From assembly GCA_021234155.1 (NCBI GenBank), contig JAJEKV010000344.1:232793-296792 (forward strand): a stretch of DNA of 64,000 nt, given 5' to 3'. Below the pieces are notes generated by a model. It was given only the letters and a program-made list of their open reading frames with translations, did not search any database and had not been told where the DNA came from. This DNA comes from Isoetes taiwanensis (Eukaryota > Streptophyta > Lycopodiopsida > Isoetales > Isoetaceae). Of this stretch, positions 33,801 through 45,667 are shown one piece after another; position 1 is the first letter of the stretch, and each line of letters starts with the position of its first letter. The position numbers and the translations under genes were made by a program.

Positions 33801-36224
33801 TTTTCCTTTTATTCTGGCATAGTTTGTTTCCTAGTTTTTGTTGAGTTCTTAACTTGGTAGTGCACTTCCTATTAGTCTTTTCAATGGAGTTCCTTTTAGT
33901 TCCATGGAGTTGATTGTTATATGCTTGGTATGTGAGGCTTCTTCAGTCGGTATTAGTTTGTTGTGCATTGGGGATTGCAGTTGTAGTGCATTTTTGGAGG
34001 GTCTCTCCCATGAGTTGGAGCTTCGTCTACTGGCCACCAAATTTGGTTGTGTTCCGAAGTTTGCTAATGGTTTTTATGGTGTAGGTTCCTTTGCCCCTTG
34101 TGTCAATGTTGCGGCGGTTCATGCAAAATCGTTCCGTCTAGTTGCCTTTTCAACCCTTCCTCCTACCTTTCTAGGCATCGCATGCCTTCATCCTTCTGTT
34201 GTGGTGTGTACACTTCATTTCATTTTAGGGTGCATACTAGCCGTGCCATTTCATTAGAATTGAGTGTTTCATTCTCTCGTTCCATAGCCTCTTCTCCCAT
34301 TCATTTTACGAGCCTTTGCGTGCTTCATATTGTTCATATTTAGATAGGGGGTTTCAGGATATGTGCTTGTTTAAGCTTTTGATTTCAACATTCTATCTCG
34401 ATCTGCCTTCTCAAACTGCTTCTTAGTGGATGCATTAGTTCAACTTTGTAGATTTGGTCTGCACCCTGCTTTGATTATGCTTTGAGTTTCACTGAACAAG
34501 GACAACAGAAGGCCTCTTTGTCAAACGAGTTAGGTTCATGTCAGTGCCATGCTTTCACCATGACTTCTTGCAATATTTAGCCATTTTATATGATTGCAGG
34601 GACACTTTGATTATCAAGAGGATACTCATGGAGCTTTGAGCCTTGTTGAGTTCTCTCTTTAGCGTTCCTTGGGGGAGGGGATTGTCGAACTTCGGTGTCT
34701 TTTGTTAAAGGTGTGAAGCCTCTACGCTTATTGCCATGCATTCCTTTATGTCTTACACCGCCTTATGCACTTGTAACCTTGTCAACACTATGTTGCTTGG
34801 TGCCTCGTACTTATAGTTCTCCTCGGTTGGGCTTTGATCAGTTTCTTGTCTGTTGTCCCTCTTGTTTGAGATCATTCCCCTCATGGTTAGCTTTGCCTTG
34901 TGCCCTTGTAGACTTTCTTGTGTCACTTTGTGCCCGCATTTGGACTTGACGTATATTTGGAGGTCTTGGTTATCTTGGATAGTCAAATGTTTGTTCGAGT
35001 CTTTTGCAAATGTCTTTGTTGGCTCTCCAACTTGCATCGCTCATGTTCCTAGACAATCTAGTCGTTGGTTAAGCTTTGGGCATGGCTTTTTTCTCATTGT
35101 AGGGTATTTTATCCTGAGTGCCATGAACTGTATAGTTTTAAGTTGTGGCATTGAATCCTTTCTTCTTTTGTTGTATATGCTCAAGTGTTGGTATTGAGTA
35201 GCTTTTGGCCTTCATAACAACCCTTTTGTCATTACCTTGTTAGAGCTGGTTATTGAACTCTGTGAGATGAGGCCATTAAGTTCTTTCTTTTCTGCGCCTT
35301 TTTTTGCCAGGGTTGTTTGGTGTTGTCGGTTTCTGTTGAGTGCAACTAGGCTCTAGAAGTATGATTTATCTGCGTTTCGAGATAAGCAGATAAATCCGCT
35401 TCTTGAGGCTAGTTGACGTGGCCCCTCGAGTATTTAAGTCTGTTTCCTCCTCGTTTTTCTCTATCAGCCGTTTTCGAGCCTCTCCTCCTTCGGGCTTGTT
35501 CCCCACCCCTCCCACCCTCTTGTACCTTTGAGTGCCTTATGGTTCTTAGGTGTCTCTTTGTTTGGTTACTAGTTACGTGTTGTCATTTCTTTGTTTTTCT
35601 GAATAGCACCGTCGTATTGTTCTTTGGTCTTGAGTTCTTTTGCAAGGGTTGGTGGTCCTCGTGCCAAGTGTTGATGTTCGTTGATGATTCTCTTTTCATG
35701 GTTGGTGGTCTTTTCTGGCATGCCTTTGTATTCAAGTTTTTCTTTCATTCAGGGGTGTAGTGTTTCCCCTTTTGATCTAAGCATATACGTTTAGTATTTT
35801 TATTGTTGTTGATCTTGAGCGCTTTTACAATGACTGGCGGTCTTTTTGCCAAGTATACGTATTGTTATTGTAGCGGCTTTCTTTTCTGGAGTGAGGCCCT
35901 TTTTCCATGGCAAGCGTGTCTTAAATTTTATAGAGTTTGATTGGTCCACCTAAGAAAATAAGACTTGGCAGCTTTTCCATGGATATCTTTGTGACATGTC
36001 TCAATTGCATTCCGTACCATTTTGATGTCGCATTTTCTTCCGGGGGAAACCCCCCGCCACAATTTGCGACTGCAAAATGCAGCCAATGACATTCTTCTGT
36101 TGCCGCAGAAGAAGGAAGACTTAAAAAAAAGATTTTTTTGTGGAGCACAGAAGCGCCAAGAAGTGCAGCCAGAGTGCCAAGAAGGGGAGCCTGGTATTCT
36201 CCAGGCTTCGCCAATCGAACTTGG

Positions 36225-36560
36225 AACGAAATTCCGGTTCAGGGACCGATTTTTGCAGCTTGGAACTTGGAACGAAATTCCAGCTTGGAACCGATTTTTG
36301 CAGTTCAGGAACGAAATTCCAAAGATCAGATCTATCCGACAGTTCTGGAAATTGCGATTCCGTGTATCAAGTCGGTTGTTCTGCATAGATTCGCCGCATC
36401 GTACGAATCTGCGTAATTGAACTTCGGGCTAGAATTGAACTTCGGGCTACACAAAAGATCTCTGCGTAAGTCGGGGCTACATGAAGATCTGCGAATTGAA
36501 TCGGGCTACACGAAGATCTCTGCAGAACTCGGGCTACATGAAGATCTCTGCAGAATTGAA
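36225..36560 (+). repeat. Short tandem repeats GAACGAAATTCC and CGGGCTACATGAAGATCTCTG
   Basis: Three GGAACGAAATTCC units with GACCGATTTTTGCAG or a close variant between them are followed at 36420-36560 by four to five units of CGGGCTACA[T/C]GAAGATCT and CTGCAGAA. The second block has a period of about 35-40 bp. Confidence 0.8.
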
Positions 36561-36992
36561 CAGTTCTAAAATTGCAGTTCTGATGGGAAGATTAATAGCT
36601 CTGAAAATTCTATGAAAATTCTGGAACTTCTGGCTTTTTCTTCAATCCCGAATGCCATTCTTCCAATTTTCCTCAGATTCACATCCAGATCTGTCTGATT
36701 TGTCCACAGAGATTTTCGTGTTCTTGGTGTTCTTCTCCACAGAGATCTTGGTGTTTTTTCTGTTCCTTCGTTTTTGATGCAGTGCAGTGGAAAAGCAGAA
36801 AATATAAGAGGTGTCTTATATATTAAGGACATGTCGCATAAATATTAGTGGGAAAGGCTTTTATCTGAGACATGACGTGGAGATTACGTGGAGTCTTATA
36901 TGCTGTCTTATTGCATTGTGACAGACATATTTTGTTCCTGCCGTGGAAAAAGGGCCTGATTATTCATTTTTGGCATGCCTTTCTCTCGTTGA

Positions 36993-37710
36993 GGAAGGAA
37001 GGAAGGAAGGAAGGTTCTTTTATCGTCCCACGGAGACCAATCGGTCTATGGGACCCAATAAAAAATGCAAAGAAGTAATTATTGCCCGGATTAAAAACCC
37101 CGCCCGAGGGTTTTGAGGGAAAAACGTGGCAAACAATCGGCCTTGCCGACAAAGCTAATCTAACATATAAAATGCAGAAACACCCAAATATATACAGTCA
37201 TGCACCGCACCCGTAGTGCCTAATCAGCGGGCAGCCAGGCCGGGGAAAAGGTGACCTCGCAGGTCCAGTACCTCCTCAATGTACGGCCCGAGTGGCACGT
37301 GCGGCGGTGTTCATCGGCAAATGCAAGGGCAAGTCGGCCGTACTAAGGGGGCGTATCGCCCGGATCCGGCCGAACTTGGCCAGGCCTCTGGAAAGTGTGA
37401 GACTCATCCTCAATGGCACCCGTTTGGCAAAGCAGCAGATCCCGCCCTGGCGGGGCTCCCCAATCCACCCGCGTCTGGCCCGATGCGAAGATGGTGGGCA
37501 CTCGCGAATGGAGGCAATGAGTCCAAGCGCTTTTGAGGGGGCAAATTGGGAACGTAGAGGCGTGGGCCCCGCTAACACCGGGGTTGATGTGCTCCTTGTA
37601 ATGGGCCATTTTGACCTGCTCTAGAGCGCCGGGGTCCCAGAGCTTGCCAAGGAAACAAGCGTCTAGGTACTCCCCGCTATCCCGCCACGATCGGCACATG
37701 CGCCCACCTG
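36993..37710 (-). mobile_element. 5'-truncated LINE, C-terminal part, with (GGAA)n-type tail
   Basis: The minus strand contains CRSWRDSGEYLDACFLGKLW near 37699 and, in broken frames, a Cys/His stretch (GAIEDESHTF), as in the C-terminal region after the reverse transcriptase of plant LINEs. Its 3' end (GTCCCATAGACCGATTGG and GTCTCCGTGGGACG) is shared with the LINE at 42.4 kb, then runs into TTCC repeats (GGAA on plus, 36993-37014). It interrupts unit 2, so it is younger than that element. No clear target duplication was seen. Confidence 0.6.
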
Positions 37711-38351
37711 CACGTGTTGTAGTAATGTTGTGGTGGTCCTTGTGCCAAAGAGATGGTGGCCTTTATGCTTATTATTGTTTTGGTCTAGAGTCCTCCTACG
37801 ATGGTTGGTCGTGCCAGGTATAGGTATTGGTGTTGTAGTGGCCCTCTTTTCCTGAGCCCTCATGCTATGAGTGTTGCTCCTTGTGGCATAGGTTTGGTGG
37901 CACTCATGCCTGGAATAGGGCCCTCGTGCCCAGTGGATGTTGGATTGGTGGTTTGGATTGGTGGTTTTTGCAGGTTATAGATCGAGGTGTGTTAGCTTGG
38001 ATGCACTTGTTCCTCACTCTGATTTCTTTGGGAGTGGCCTCTTGTGCAAGGTTGGGGTCGTCGTTGCGAATGATGAAGATGAAGCCTTACAAATCTTCAT
38101 TATAACTTTGTTATCAATTATTAGACAAATTTGTCTAATGGTAGCCGATTATTCTTGTACACCTGAAAAGGTTATTGTGTACACCTAAAAAGGCCGGTGG
38201 GCATGAGGGTTTTTGTTGGAAGTGTTTTAAGAATATGTTGTATCTTTTTATTTGGAAATAAAGAGGAGGGCTCCTATGGCTCATTCATTCATTCATTCAG
38301 CAGGGTTGTTTGGTGTTGTCGGTTTCTGTTGAGTGCAACTAGGCTCTAGAA

Positions 38352-41300
38352 TGCTATTTACTTTTCATAACATCATTGCAGACAGCTATTGCAACGAAGA
38401 CCACACTTATGCAGCCTACAAGCTACAATTTAACCTTGCAGTTTAATAGCATGTGTTCATATTATTGAGAATGTAATAGTTGCATCCAACTGCTCCGCAT
38501 AAATGGACCGATTTATCCTGGACAAGATTCTCCCATCTTCTGAACACATCATATTTGATAAATGGATTCCTTAAATAGTTGCCAACAGTATTAGTTTGTA
38601 CTCTACATATTAAACTTTTGTAATTTCCATAAACATGGAGTTGAAAAGCTATATAAGTGCAAATGGTGTTATTGTAGCAGTTGGCATGTTGGATGAAGAC
38701 TTTGGGCACATCTTTTAAGAATGGTAATTGAAGTAAATGAATCGACACAAAGATGTTTATAGTGGTGCAGTGCTATGCATGTGAAAGCATGTTGCATTTA
38801 CTGTACATACTACAAGATATAACTTGGTGGTGGATCTTTAAAGAAAGAAACATGCAAGAATATGATAAATTATAATTTGTTTAATTCTTTGGACCCAAGT
38901 AATTTGTCCTTTAGAGCAACAACTAGCACACTTAGAAATAGCTTTTGATCTCATTTCCAATTTTTCTAGCTAGGGAAACCTTTTTTATTGGATCTCATTA
39001 AATGTTTTCATAGTCGGAAGCTGGTCAAATGCTTAAATTAGTCATGCTCCCATTTTTCTTCTCGGAACATTCTTCTTTTACTTCTGTGCTGAGGGACAAC
39101 ATTGTCAAAATCCAAACGCGGGCAATCAAATATGGCAACAACAGATTAAGGATTTGGTGATTTGAATATTCCAGCTTGTGCTGACATTGAGGATGAGTTG
39201 CGAAATGTGGTGAATCATATTGCCAACAAGATGTCCTTCGATGGTTCGTCTCATTTTGCAAAGGTCAACGGGGTCCCTTGAGTGAGCAAGGCTTGGGATA
39301 GAAAGCAGCATTTCACATATGTCTTTGGAAGTTGTCAAGGGACAAAAGGAGAGGTCAGAAAATCCCAGGGAAATGGAAAAAATGATGTTCCTATCACATT
39401 AATTACAGTCACACGAGTTACTAATACCTTCGGGAAGAGTTCAGACGACTAGACTAAAAGCAGAAGAAGGTAGAGCTAATATACCAGACTCTGTGGATAA
39501 TTACTTGAGTGCGAGAATATTGGAACAGCCTGTGCAGACCAGTCTATATAACATAGTTAATTTGAGCTAAAAGAGAGAGCTTTTTTATGACCTAAATATA
39601 ACTTCATATATCTGCTGCTTAATGTTTTAAGAGCCCTATGAGATGGCAAAACATCCGGGTGAATAAATTATATCTACACTTTTTGGCTCCAAGCTACTAT
39701 TTTTTTAAAGAATTCAATGAATATCCACTATGCTAGTACAATAACTACACTACTATTTGATTGATTCCTCATGTTTGAGAGTGCATAGGGCAAAAATACT
39801 AACATGGACGTGTTGTTCCAACATCTAGTGTTATTAAAATCACTTTGCCTAAAGCAATGGTTAACTTTAAACAAAGGGAACTTTTCTTATGCAAAATTCA
39901 GCATGCAAAGGCTTTGAGACCTTTAGAAAGTAGAATGACCCGTGCATAATTCTAGTGCCCCTTCTGTAAATATACAGTAGTGTAAGCTTAAACTGTGTAT
40001 TAAAAACATTGTGAAATTTTTTTCCTTTTCCAAATACCATGTTTTCTCTACATCAGGCTACGGTGCACAAACTCAAGTACAAGATGGGGTAGGGGTATGT
40101 AAAAATTAAGATAGCCCGTAAGTACATCTACGGAAGGGGGCAAGGAAACTGGCTTTTCCTATTTACGTATATAGGTTCCACCTCGAAAAAGTCGTATACA
40201 GGGGTTTTCTGATGACCCCTCACGGAAATGAGGTATCCCCATATGCCTAGGTGAGACCCCCGGGGCCAAATCATCGATCCAAGATACTAAACTGCTTCTA
40301 ATTTGAGAGGATCAGGTTAGTTAGAAGCAGATCATTATTTTGGCGCTATGTATCCATCATTAGAGTCCAAAAATAGAACCGTAGACATTTAGCATGCCGC
40401 CATTGGCATCCCTACAAGTGTGCCTTAAAGTATGATGCGCCAACGGATTTTGGATGGGCTCCAACTTCTTCAGACAGAGCACCATCGCCTCTTCCGACAT
40501 CGCCATAGCCAAAACCCTAAACATGTTCGTCTTTCCTATTAATCATTGACGAGCTGACGTGGACCGCACCACAATGGCATTTTGCACCAGTGTCAGGAAG
40601 GTTACCTTATCAAACATTGAAAAAATTCAAGTCATGACTGCTTCCATAGCAAGGGCCTTCAAGTTTCCTTCAAGCAAGCGTTACAACCTTTTCTTGGAAA
40701 TAAACATAGAGAAATGAGAATAGGTAGTTAAAACAAGAGGCCTTTCTATGTTACTTGATGATTCTGTTTAATTTCGGTTCTTTGGTTTTTGATTACTCAA
40801 GCTAGTACGGTTTGTACAACCCATTATCAACAAATACATTAGTTCATGTATAAGCCCTTAAGTGGGGTAAGGGACTGGCGAGCCTGTTAGGGCCAACCAG
40901 TTGTCTAAGTCCCAGTAAAGGCCTATCATAATATATATCATAATAATTTGATGCCCCCATGAAATAGATTGTTACATATTCAAATGCATCTGAGCCGGGC
41001 ATGAACCACATCCCCTGATCGTTGGATCAAAAGGGAAGGAGAAATCCTAGCCCTTGATTTTTTTAGGAGATCTCAGCCGTAAAGGTGAGGATAAATCCTG
41101 CCTTTAACTTTTTATATTAAGTTGCAATTTTCTTTTTAAAGGAGGTGAAATAGCACTCTCATTATTAAAAAGGTACTGAGGTGGCAAGGTATTTATGGGT
41201 GGACTTTCTAGGAAGTTTCCTTTTTTTAATCGCCTTCAAAAGCATATAACTTGCACTAGAGAGGTCAGAAGAAGGTGGGACTCACGGTTTAGATTCCTCT

Positions 41301-42392
41301 CGTCGAGAGCTTTCCAAAAGTGGTGCTTTGGCACCGTTCCATCGTAGTTGGAGCCAAAGTTCTACGGGTGGCGGCTGCTGGGTTCAGGCATTTAGTGCAA
41401 GACAACAGGGGTTTAACCCCTGCAAAAATCCAGCACCATGTGATCGCTACAAAATTTTAAGCACCATGAAATTTTGCCCTAACTTAATTTAACAGGATAG
41501 ATAGAACCGAGGTTCAAAAGATTGAGCCCGATTGAGATCACATCAGGTAGAAGTTAAAGGAAAAAGCCCCGAGATAGGTTGGGCATGAATCTGGACAAAA
41601 GGCAAAGCAACTGGAGAACCGATCCGAGCAGGCAAAAATTGGAACAGACATATATGGGAACATGGAAGAAAAAACAGTCTGTCTTGGTCGTGGAACAACT
41701 CTAGATGGACTCCAGATCTCTATGTTTTCTTGTAAAAAGAACTGAGGTTTTTGTGCACAGGATAGATAGAACCAGTAGACATAGACAATATTTATTGCTT
41801 GTTTTCTGCTTTTTTCTTATTCTTCAGTGCTTGAATCTGGCTGAATCAGAGTTTATTTTGGTATGAATCTGGCAGCAACAGCAAGAACAGGCTAGAATTT
41901 CAAGGTTCTTAAAATTTGTTGGAGAATTTCAATGACCATGAAATTTCGTATGAAATTTTGAGCTGACTTGGCGGGCGGTGTAGGGGAATGGAGGTGCTTC
42001 TGGCTAACGCCAGTTTCAAGAGCCCACCTGCAAAAACCGCCCCACCTGCAAAACCTGGAGTGGTGTCCCAACCTCCATGACTCTATTCCCCTAGAGAATG
42101 AGGAAACCCCTATTCCATTCGGTGTCCCTTCTTCTTCGTCTCTAGATGTTCATTGCTTCCCCAAGCGTGCATATTTCCCAACTTCCTATTTAGCGTAACT
42201 TACTATGTAAGCTATGTATGTTTTTTAAATGTGTGCTTGACTATTTAACTTGTGAAGTAAACAACTAGAAATCAGAAGATACCATAATACGAAGTTGAAT
42301 TTAAATATTGTTCGCAAATTCTATGTAGGTTATCATGAGACCTTTTTGCATTTATATTATTGCAACTTATATAGTCTTTGAAATGAAAAAAA
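38352..42392. other. Four kilobases without a recognised gene
   Basis: The stretch is AT-rich and short of ORFs above 75 codons. On the minus strand at about 40515-40370 a short ORF (MAMSEEAMVLCLKKLEPIQN and about 30 further residues) is protein-like but unrecognised. A hairpin-capable CTGCTTCTAATTTGAG / GTTAGTTAGAAGCAG pair lies at 40290-40330. At 40080-40270 is a more balanced phrase (CTACGGAAGGGGGCAAGG ... CCTAGGTGAGACCCCCGG) of unknown origin. The rest shows nothing I can assign. Confidence 0.3.
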
Positions 42393-43816
42393 TAATAGAA
42401 TAGAATAGAATAGAATAGGTTTTTAGCGCCCACGGAGACCAATTGGCCTATGGGACCCAAACAAAAAAGAGCAGCAAGCATATTATGCGACAGATTAAAA
42501 AACCCCGCCCCAGAAGGGTTTCGAGGAAAAACCTTAGCGATAATAAGCTTTCTTTGGCACACTGCATAATTGCATATGCAGTTCAATACCGTCGAGGGAC
42601 ACAAACAGTCCGTGCATCCATAACCTCCGGAGGTATGACCCCAACAAACCCACCGACGCCAGAGCCAATAACCGATGCAACGGGTGGCGGGCACTAATAA
42701 TCGAACATATCGCTCTCGGGATATGGGCAAATCTTCGGGTGTCTGGAGGGCATGACATTCATCCTCAATCGCGCCACAGGTGGCAACACCGGCAGAGCCT
42801 TTGCTCCGTGCTTCCGCAGCCCAACGTCTCCCCTGTTTCAATGCGGAGGCGATGTGCCCCCGTCGCGAATGGAAGCTATAAGCCTGCGTTTCTTCATGGG
42901 TATTTTGGGTGTACAAATCTTGGTGTGGGCCTCTTGTGAGCCTAGGATTGACTTGTTGGCGATAGTGTGCGACTTAACATGTGTCGTCGAGCCTCTACAT
43001 CCCACAACTGCGAAGGAAAGTAGCATCAAGGTATAGTTTAAGTGCCTGGCGATCTTTCTTTGTCGACTGGACACATCTGTTTTACTGCACACCCCCGGCG
43101 TGAGAACCCGAGGCACTTTTGTCTTTCCGCAAAGAGGATTTCAGCGTTGGGGACCCATTGCCGTGGCCAAAGCAAGGCGGGCAAGCGTGTATCGACCATA
43201 GCGACCACCTTTTGGAAGTAAAGCGATATAGGCGTTGCCCCACGGCTTGGATTGAAGGGTAGAAATCCACATCTCACGGAGTAGGATCTGTGTACGGGCG
43301 TGGACTTCACCCCGGGGCCCGTGCCAGAAGGCCTTCTGCACACTGCTTTCGAGGTCATTCCGGTGTTGAGGGATATCCTTTGGACCCCAAACTTCTGCCC
43401 CATACAAAAGGGCCCGCTCAACCAAGGCGGGGAAACAAATGTGGATTGGTGACCCGGGCATACAACTTCTTTGTGGTCATGGCTGTTGTTACGCATGGCA
43501 TATAGTGCTTTCCAACCCAGCGGTGACCCGCCCATAGAAGCCGCGATCCCAATGGGTGGTAGTTGAGAACTCAATCCCCCAAGTACTTGTAGGTGGAGCC
43601 ACCTCTACCTCCCCTTCGGGTAAGTGAATGTGGGAAGCCTTGGCGACGGGGATGATGCAACTAGCGGCACCCTAGTTTTGGCCAAGTTAACTTGCATGCC
43701 AGTGAATTGGCAAAAGTGTCAAGAGCATCCAGTGACGTTGCATGTCCTCCGGAGTATAGGCCATGAGGTTGACATCACAAGATATATGAGTTGCCGGATT
43801 GAATAGAATAGAATAG
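42393..43816 (-). mobile_element. LINE reverse-transcriptase fragment, C-terminal half
   Basis: On the minus strand, in frames broken by indels: ARTPEDM-like YTPEDMQRH (about 43750), TYKYLG then IEFSTT-HWDRGFYGRVTAG (about 43600-43510), LVERALLYGAEVWGP (about 43425-43380), QKAFWHGPRGEVHARTQILL and a C-terminal GVATCGAIEDECHALQTPE (about 42790-42730). The LYGAEVWG block and its surroundings are typical of non-LTR retrotransposons. The catalytic YxDD is not present, so the copy is 5'-truncated. AATAGAATAGAATAG borders both ends (42393-42418 and 43800-43816), as a target duplication in a microsatellite or as a tail. It sits about 30 bp beyond the stop of the Ole e 1-like gene. Confidence 0.7.
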
Positions 43817-43843
43817 ATTTTTTATGGTCTATTCGGTGCTAAG

Positions 43844-44425
43844 TTAGTGCATCATTTGTTGAAAGTAGAAAGGGCCGTCTTGTAAAAAGTTGGAGGTTGG
43901 GTCAGCTGTAGAGAACGTCACCTTACCAAGACCACCTTTAGGAATTTGGCAGTCAGGGTTATGGGAAGCAATGGCATGAGCCTCACATCCGTCTGCCTGA
44001 GTTTGGGGGCCAAGATGGAACTGGAAGTATCCATTCTCGTCTGTAAAAGCCTTGCTAAAGGGGCTTCTGGGGCATGATAAGCTCACTTCAGCACCTGCAC
44101 AAGACAACACAAACTCTTAAGCTTAACCACGTTGGAACAGACAACTGGAAACAATCTTCTGAAACAACGAATTCACATCAAAACAACATAATCCATTGAG
44201 GTAACTTGGAATATAGCTGACAAATACATGCAAAAAATGAAATGGTGAAGTACCTTTTAGATTGTAGCCTTTGGCATGGCATGGCTTGCAGTATACAAAG
44301 CCCTGGATGTAAATCTGCAGACTTGGATCTGGAACGGTAGTTTTGGAAATGATCGGAAAGGCTTGTGCTTGAGGAGAAGGGTGAGGAGGGGTTAATCCCC
44401 TTGAAACTGTTATGGGGATAAGCAA
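43844..44425 (-). CDS. Ole e 1-like (pollen allergen/extensin-type) secreted protein
   Basis: Two exons on the minus strand join in frame across a 159-bp GT-AG intron (44095-44253). Exon 1 reads SLQIYIQGFVYCKPCHAKGY, then NLKG. Exon 2 reads AEVSLSCPRSPFSKAF, TDENGYFQFHLGP, EAHAIASHNPDCQIPKGG and ends FYFQQMMH. The spacing G-x-VYC-x2-C, G-x-V-x-x-x-C, T(D)-x2-G-x-F and C-x(n)-DC fits the Ole e 1 family of small secreted, disulfide-bonded cell-wall or pollen-surface proteins. The chosen start at 44425 gives no clear signal peptide. The other frame just upstream (MAEINVLAPGLLCLSP) would suit one, so an indel, or an unseen first exon, is likely. Downstream is the LINE fragment. This is the best host gene in the window. 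Confidence 0.65.
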
Positions 44426-45055
44426 AGCAGCCCGGGGGCGAGCACATTTATCTCGGCCATAACACGCGTAAGGGGATTGACCCCTTTAACCCAAGACAGC
44501 GACCTCACCCAAAACTCGCACCCACCGCTCGATTATCACTTCCATAGCTCGATTATCACTCCGCAGCTTTCGGTTTATCATAGGGTCGACCAATTCGAAT
44601 TGATGCCATTTTATCATAGGTTCGCATCCGAGGTTGAATTTAGCTTTGTTTATCACGAGGTTTATTTGAATTCGAGGTGAGGCTGCTTGTTCCCCTCGCT
44701 GGTTAATCGCCGTTAGTAATCGCTGTTATGCCCTATCGCGGGGCTGCAATCAACGGTGGGCAACGGTTAGATCCAAAAGCCTGCCGGTTAAGAAGAGCAT
44801 AAGCCCTAATACGATAATGCTTGCGCTTGCGATTTTTCAGGTTTGTTGTTGGTGGATTTTTGTTCCGGTTTCAACTATTTGTCAGTTAGATTCGTGGCAC
44901 GCCTTTCGGTAATCCTGCCACGATCCCTTGTGGTCCACATTCATCTCCAGCCGCCAAAGTGTTTCTAGGTTTTGATGGTCGATAAAATTCCCCGCCAACC
45001 ACCTATCTATATGAGCAAGTAGTGGGTTTTGAAACCAAGTAACAACATATGAGAG

Positions 45056-45154
45056 GGATAACACCAGGGTGTTATGCCCTATTATAACAAACGAGGGCCG
45101 GAGGCCCGAGTTTGTTATAGTGGGGCATAACACCCGAGTTCGAGGGTGTTATCC
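45056..45154. repeat. Long imperfect hairpin (GGATAACACC arms)
   Basis: The left arm runs GGATAACACC, GGGTGTTATGCCC, ATTATAACAAAC and GGGCC. The right arm is its reverse complement with small indels (GGCCCGAGTTTGTTATAG, GGGGCATAACACCC, GGGTGTTATCC). The loop is only a few bases around 45100. Further AACAAACTAGGTGTTTAT phrases follow twice at 45220-45265. I see no transposon ends around it. Confidence 0.75.
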
Positions 45155-45339
45155 GCCTTAACAACCTGGGCCCGAGAGTTTTATAGGGTTTTGTAGTGGC
45201 TTTATGGTGGTTTTCATAACAAACTAGGTGTTTATAGCTATTTGGCATAACAAACTAGGTGTTTATGCACTTTTTAATGTGTTACTTGTGGATAACACTC
45301 TTGCAACCAACGGCTGAGATTTGATCTCAGCCTTAAAAC

Positions 45340-45590
45340 TTGAGGGCCAGGTTGTTAAGGAGTAGGCATTTCTATACCGAGTCGTATGTCTCATACCCAA
45401 GGTCACGGGTTCAACGCCTCGTTGTGAAAGTGGCCATGCAATGTAAAGTTGGTGGGGGAAGGACCCACCCGGCAATGTAAAAGTGGTGGGCGGGACCCAT
45501 CTGGGTGTGTTGTAAAGTGTCACATGTCCGATAGGACGCTGCCTTGTGGCGTGACGTTAAAATCTCCTCTTCTCTTCTTCTTTTTGAAAG
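45340..45590 (+). mobile_element. Candidate tRNA-derived SINE
   Basis: The stretch contains a tRNA-like pol III promoter: an A-box-like GGTTGTTAAGGAGTAGG, GTCTCATACCCAAGGTC and a B box CGGGTTCAACGCC at normal spacing. It resembles the 3' half of a tRNA-Met. A non-tRNA body with duplicated phrases follows (GGCAATGTAAA[A]GT, GGTGGG[C/G]G, GGACCCA[C/T]C), ending before TCTTCTTTTT near 45585. A real tRNA is excluded by the lack of matching acceptor arms. Flanking duplications were not found, so the limits are approximate. Confidence 0.5.
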
Positions 45591-45667
45591 CTAGGGGAGG
45601 AGCGCTATATTTGGTGCATTTAAGCTAGAATTTTTATACAAACCTTGACATGCATCGTAACTATGGG

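Larger units (their letters stand above)
30190..35307 (+). mobile_element. Element unit 1 with hairpin and promoter-like 5' end (class unknown)
   Basis: The first ~150 bases match the start of unit 2 at 35359 almost exactly. The shared 5' end has a hairpin (GATTTATCTGC, 12-base loop, GCAGATAAATC; 30194-30227), a G-box-like GACGTGGC (30246-30253), a TATA-like TATTTAAG (30262-30269) and a pyrimidine-rich leader. After that the two units differ. The body is T- and G-rich on the plus strand with only short ORFs (up to 117 codons) and no recognised protein. It contains tandem duplications at 33149-33450 and 33631-33800. The 3' limit is uncertain; the 51-bp repeat at 35308 is its last shared mark. 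A degenerate LINE or other retroelement with a 5' promoter is my best guess. Confidence 0.45.
35308..38351 (+). mobile_element. Element unit 2 (2.9 kb) flanked by exact 51-bp direct repeats
   Basis: The 51 bases at 35308-35358 (CAGGGTTGTTTGGTG to GGCTCTAGAA) recur exactly at 38301-38351. Between them, 35359-38300 begins with the same hairpin/promoter block as unit 1 and ends with a TTTGGAAATAAAGAGG phrase and a (CATT)n tail (38280-38298). A tail of short repeats plus flanking direct repeats fits LINE-type integration, although 51 bp is long for a target duplication. The body includes a 500-bp stretch of short repeats (36140-36560), a truncated LINE on the minus strand (36993-37710), and a G/T-rich part with GGTGGTCCT[C/T]GTGCCAA phrases on both sides of that LINE. 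No protein is assigned to the unit itself. Confidence 0.5.

Noticed and set aside
45360..45430. Functional tRNA-Met gene
   Set aside because: A- and B-box-like phrases are present, but the acceptor and D arms do not pair and the sequence continues into a repeat body, so a SINE is the better reading.
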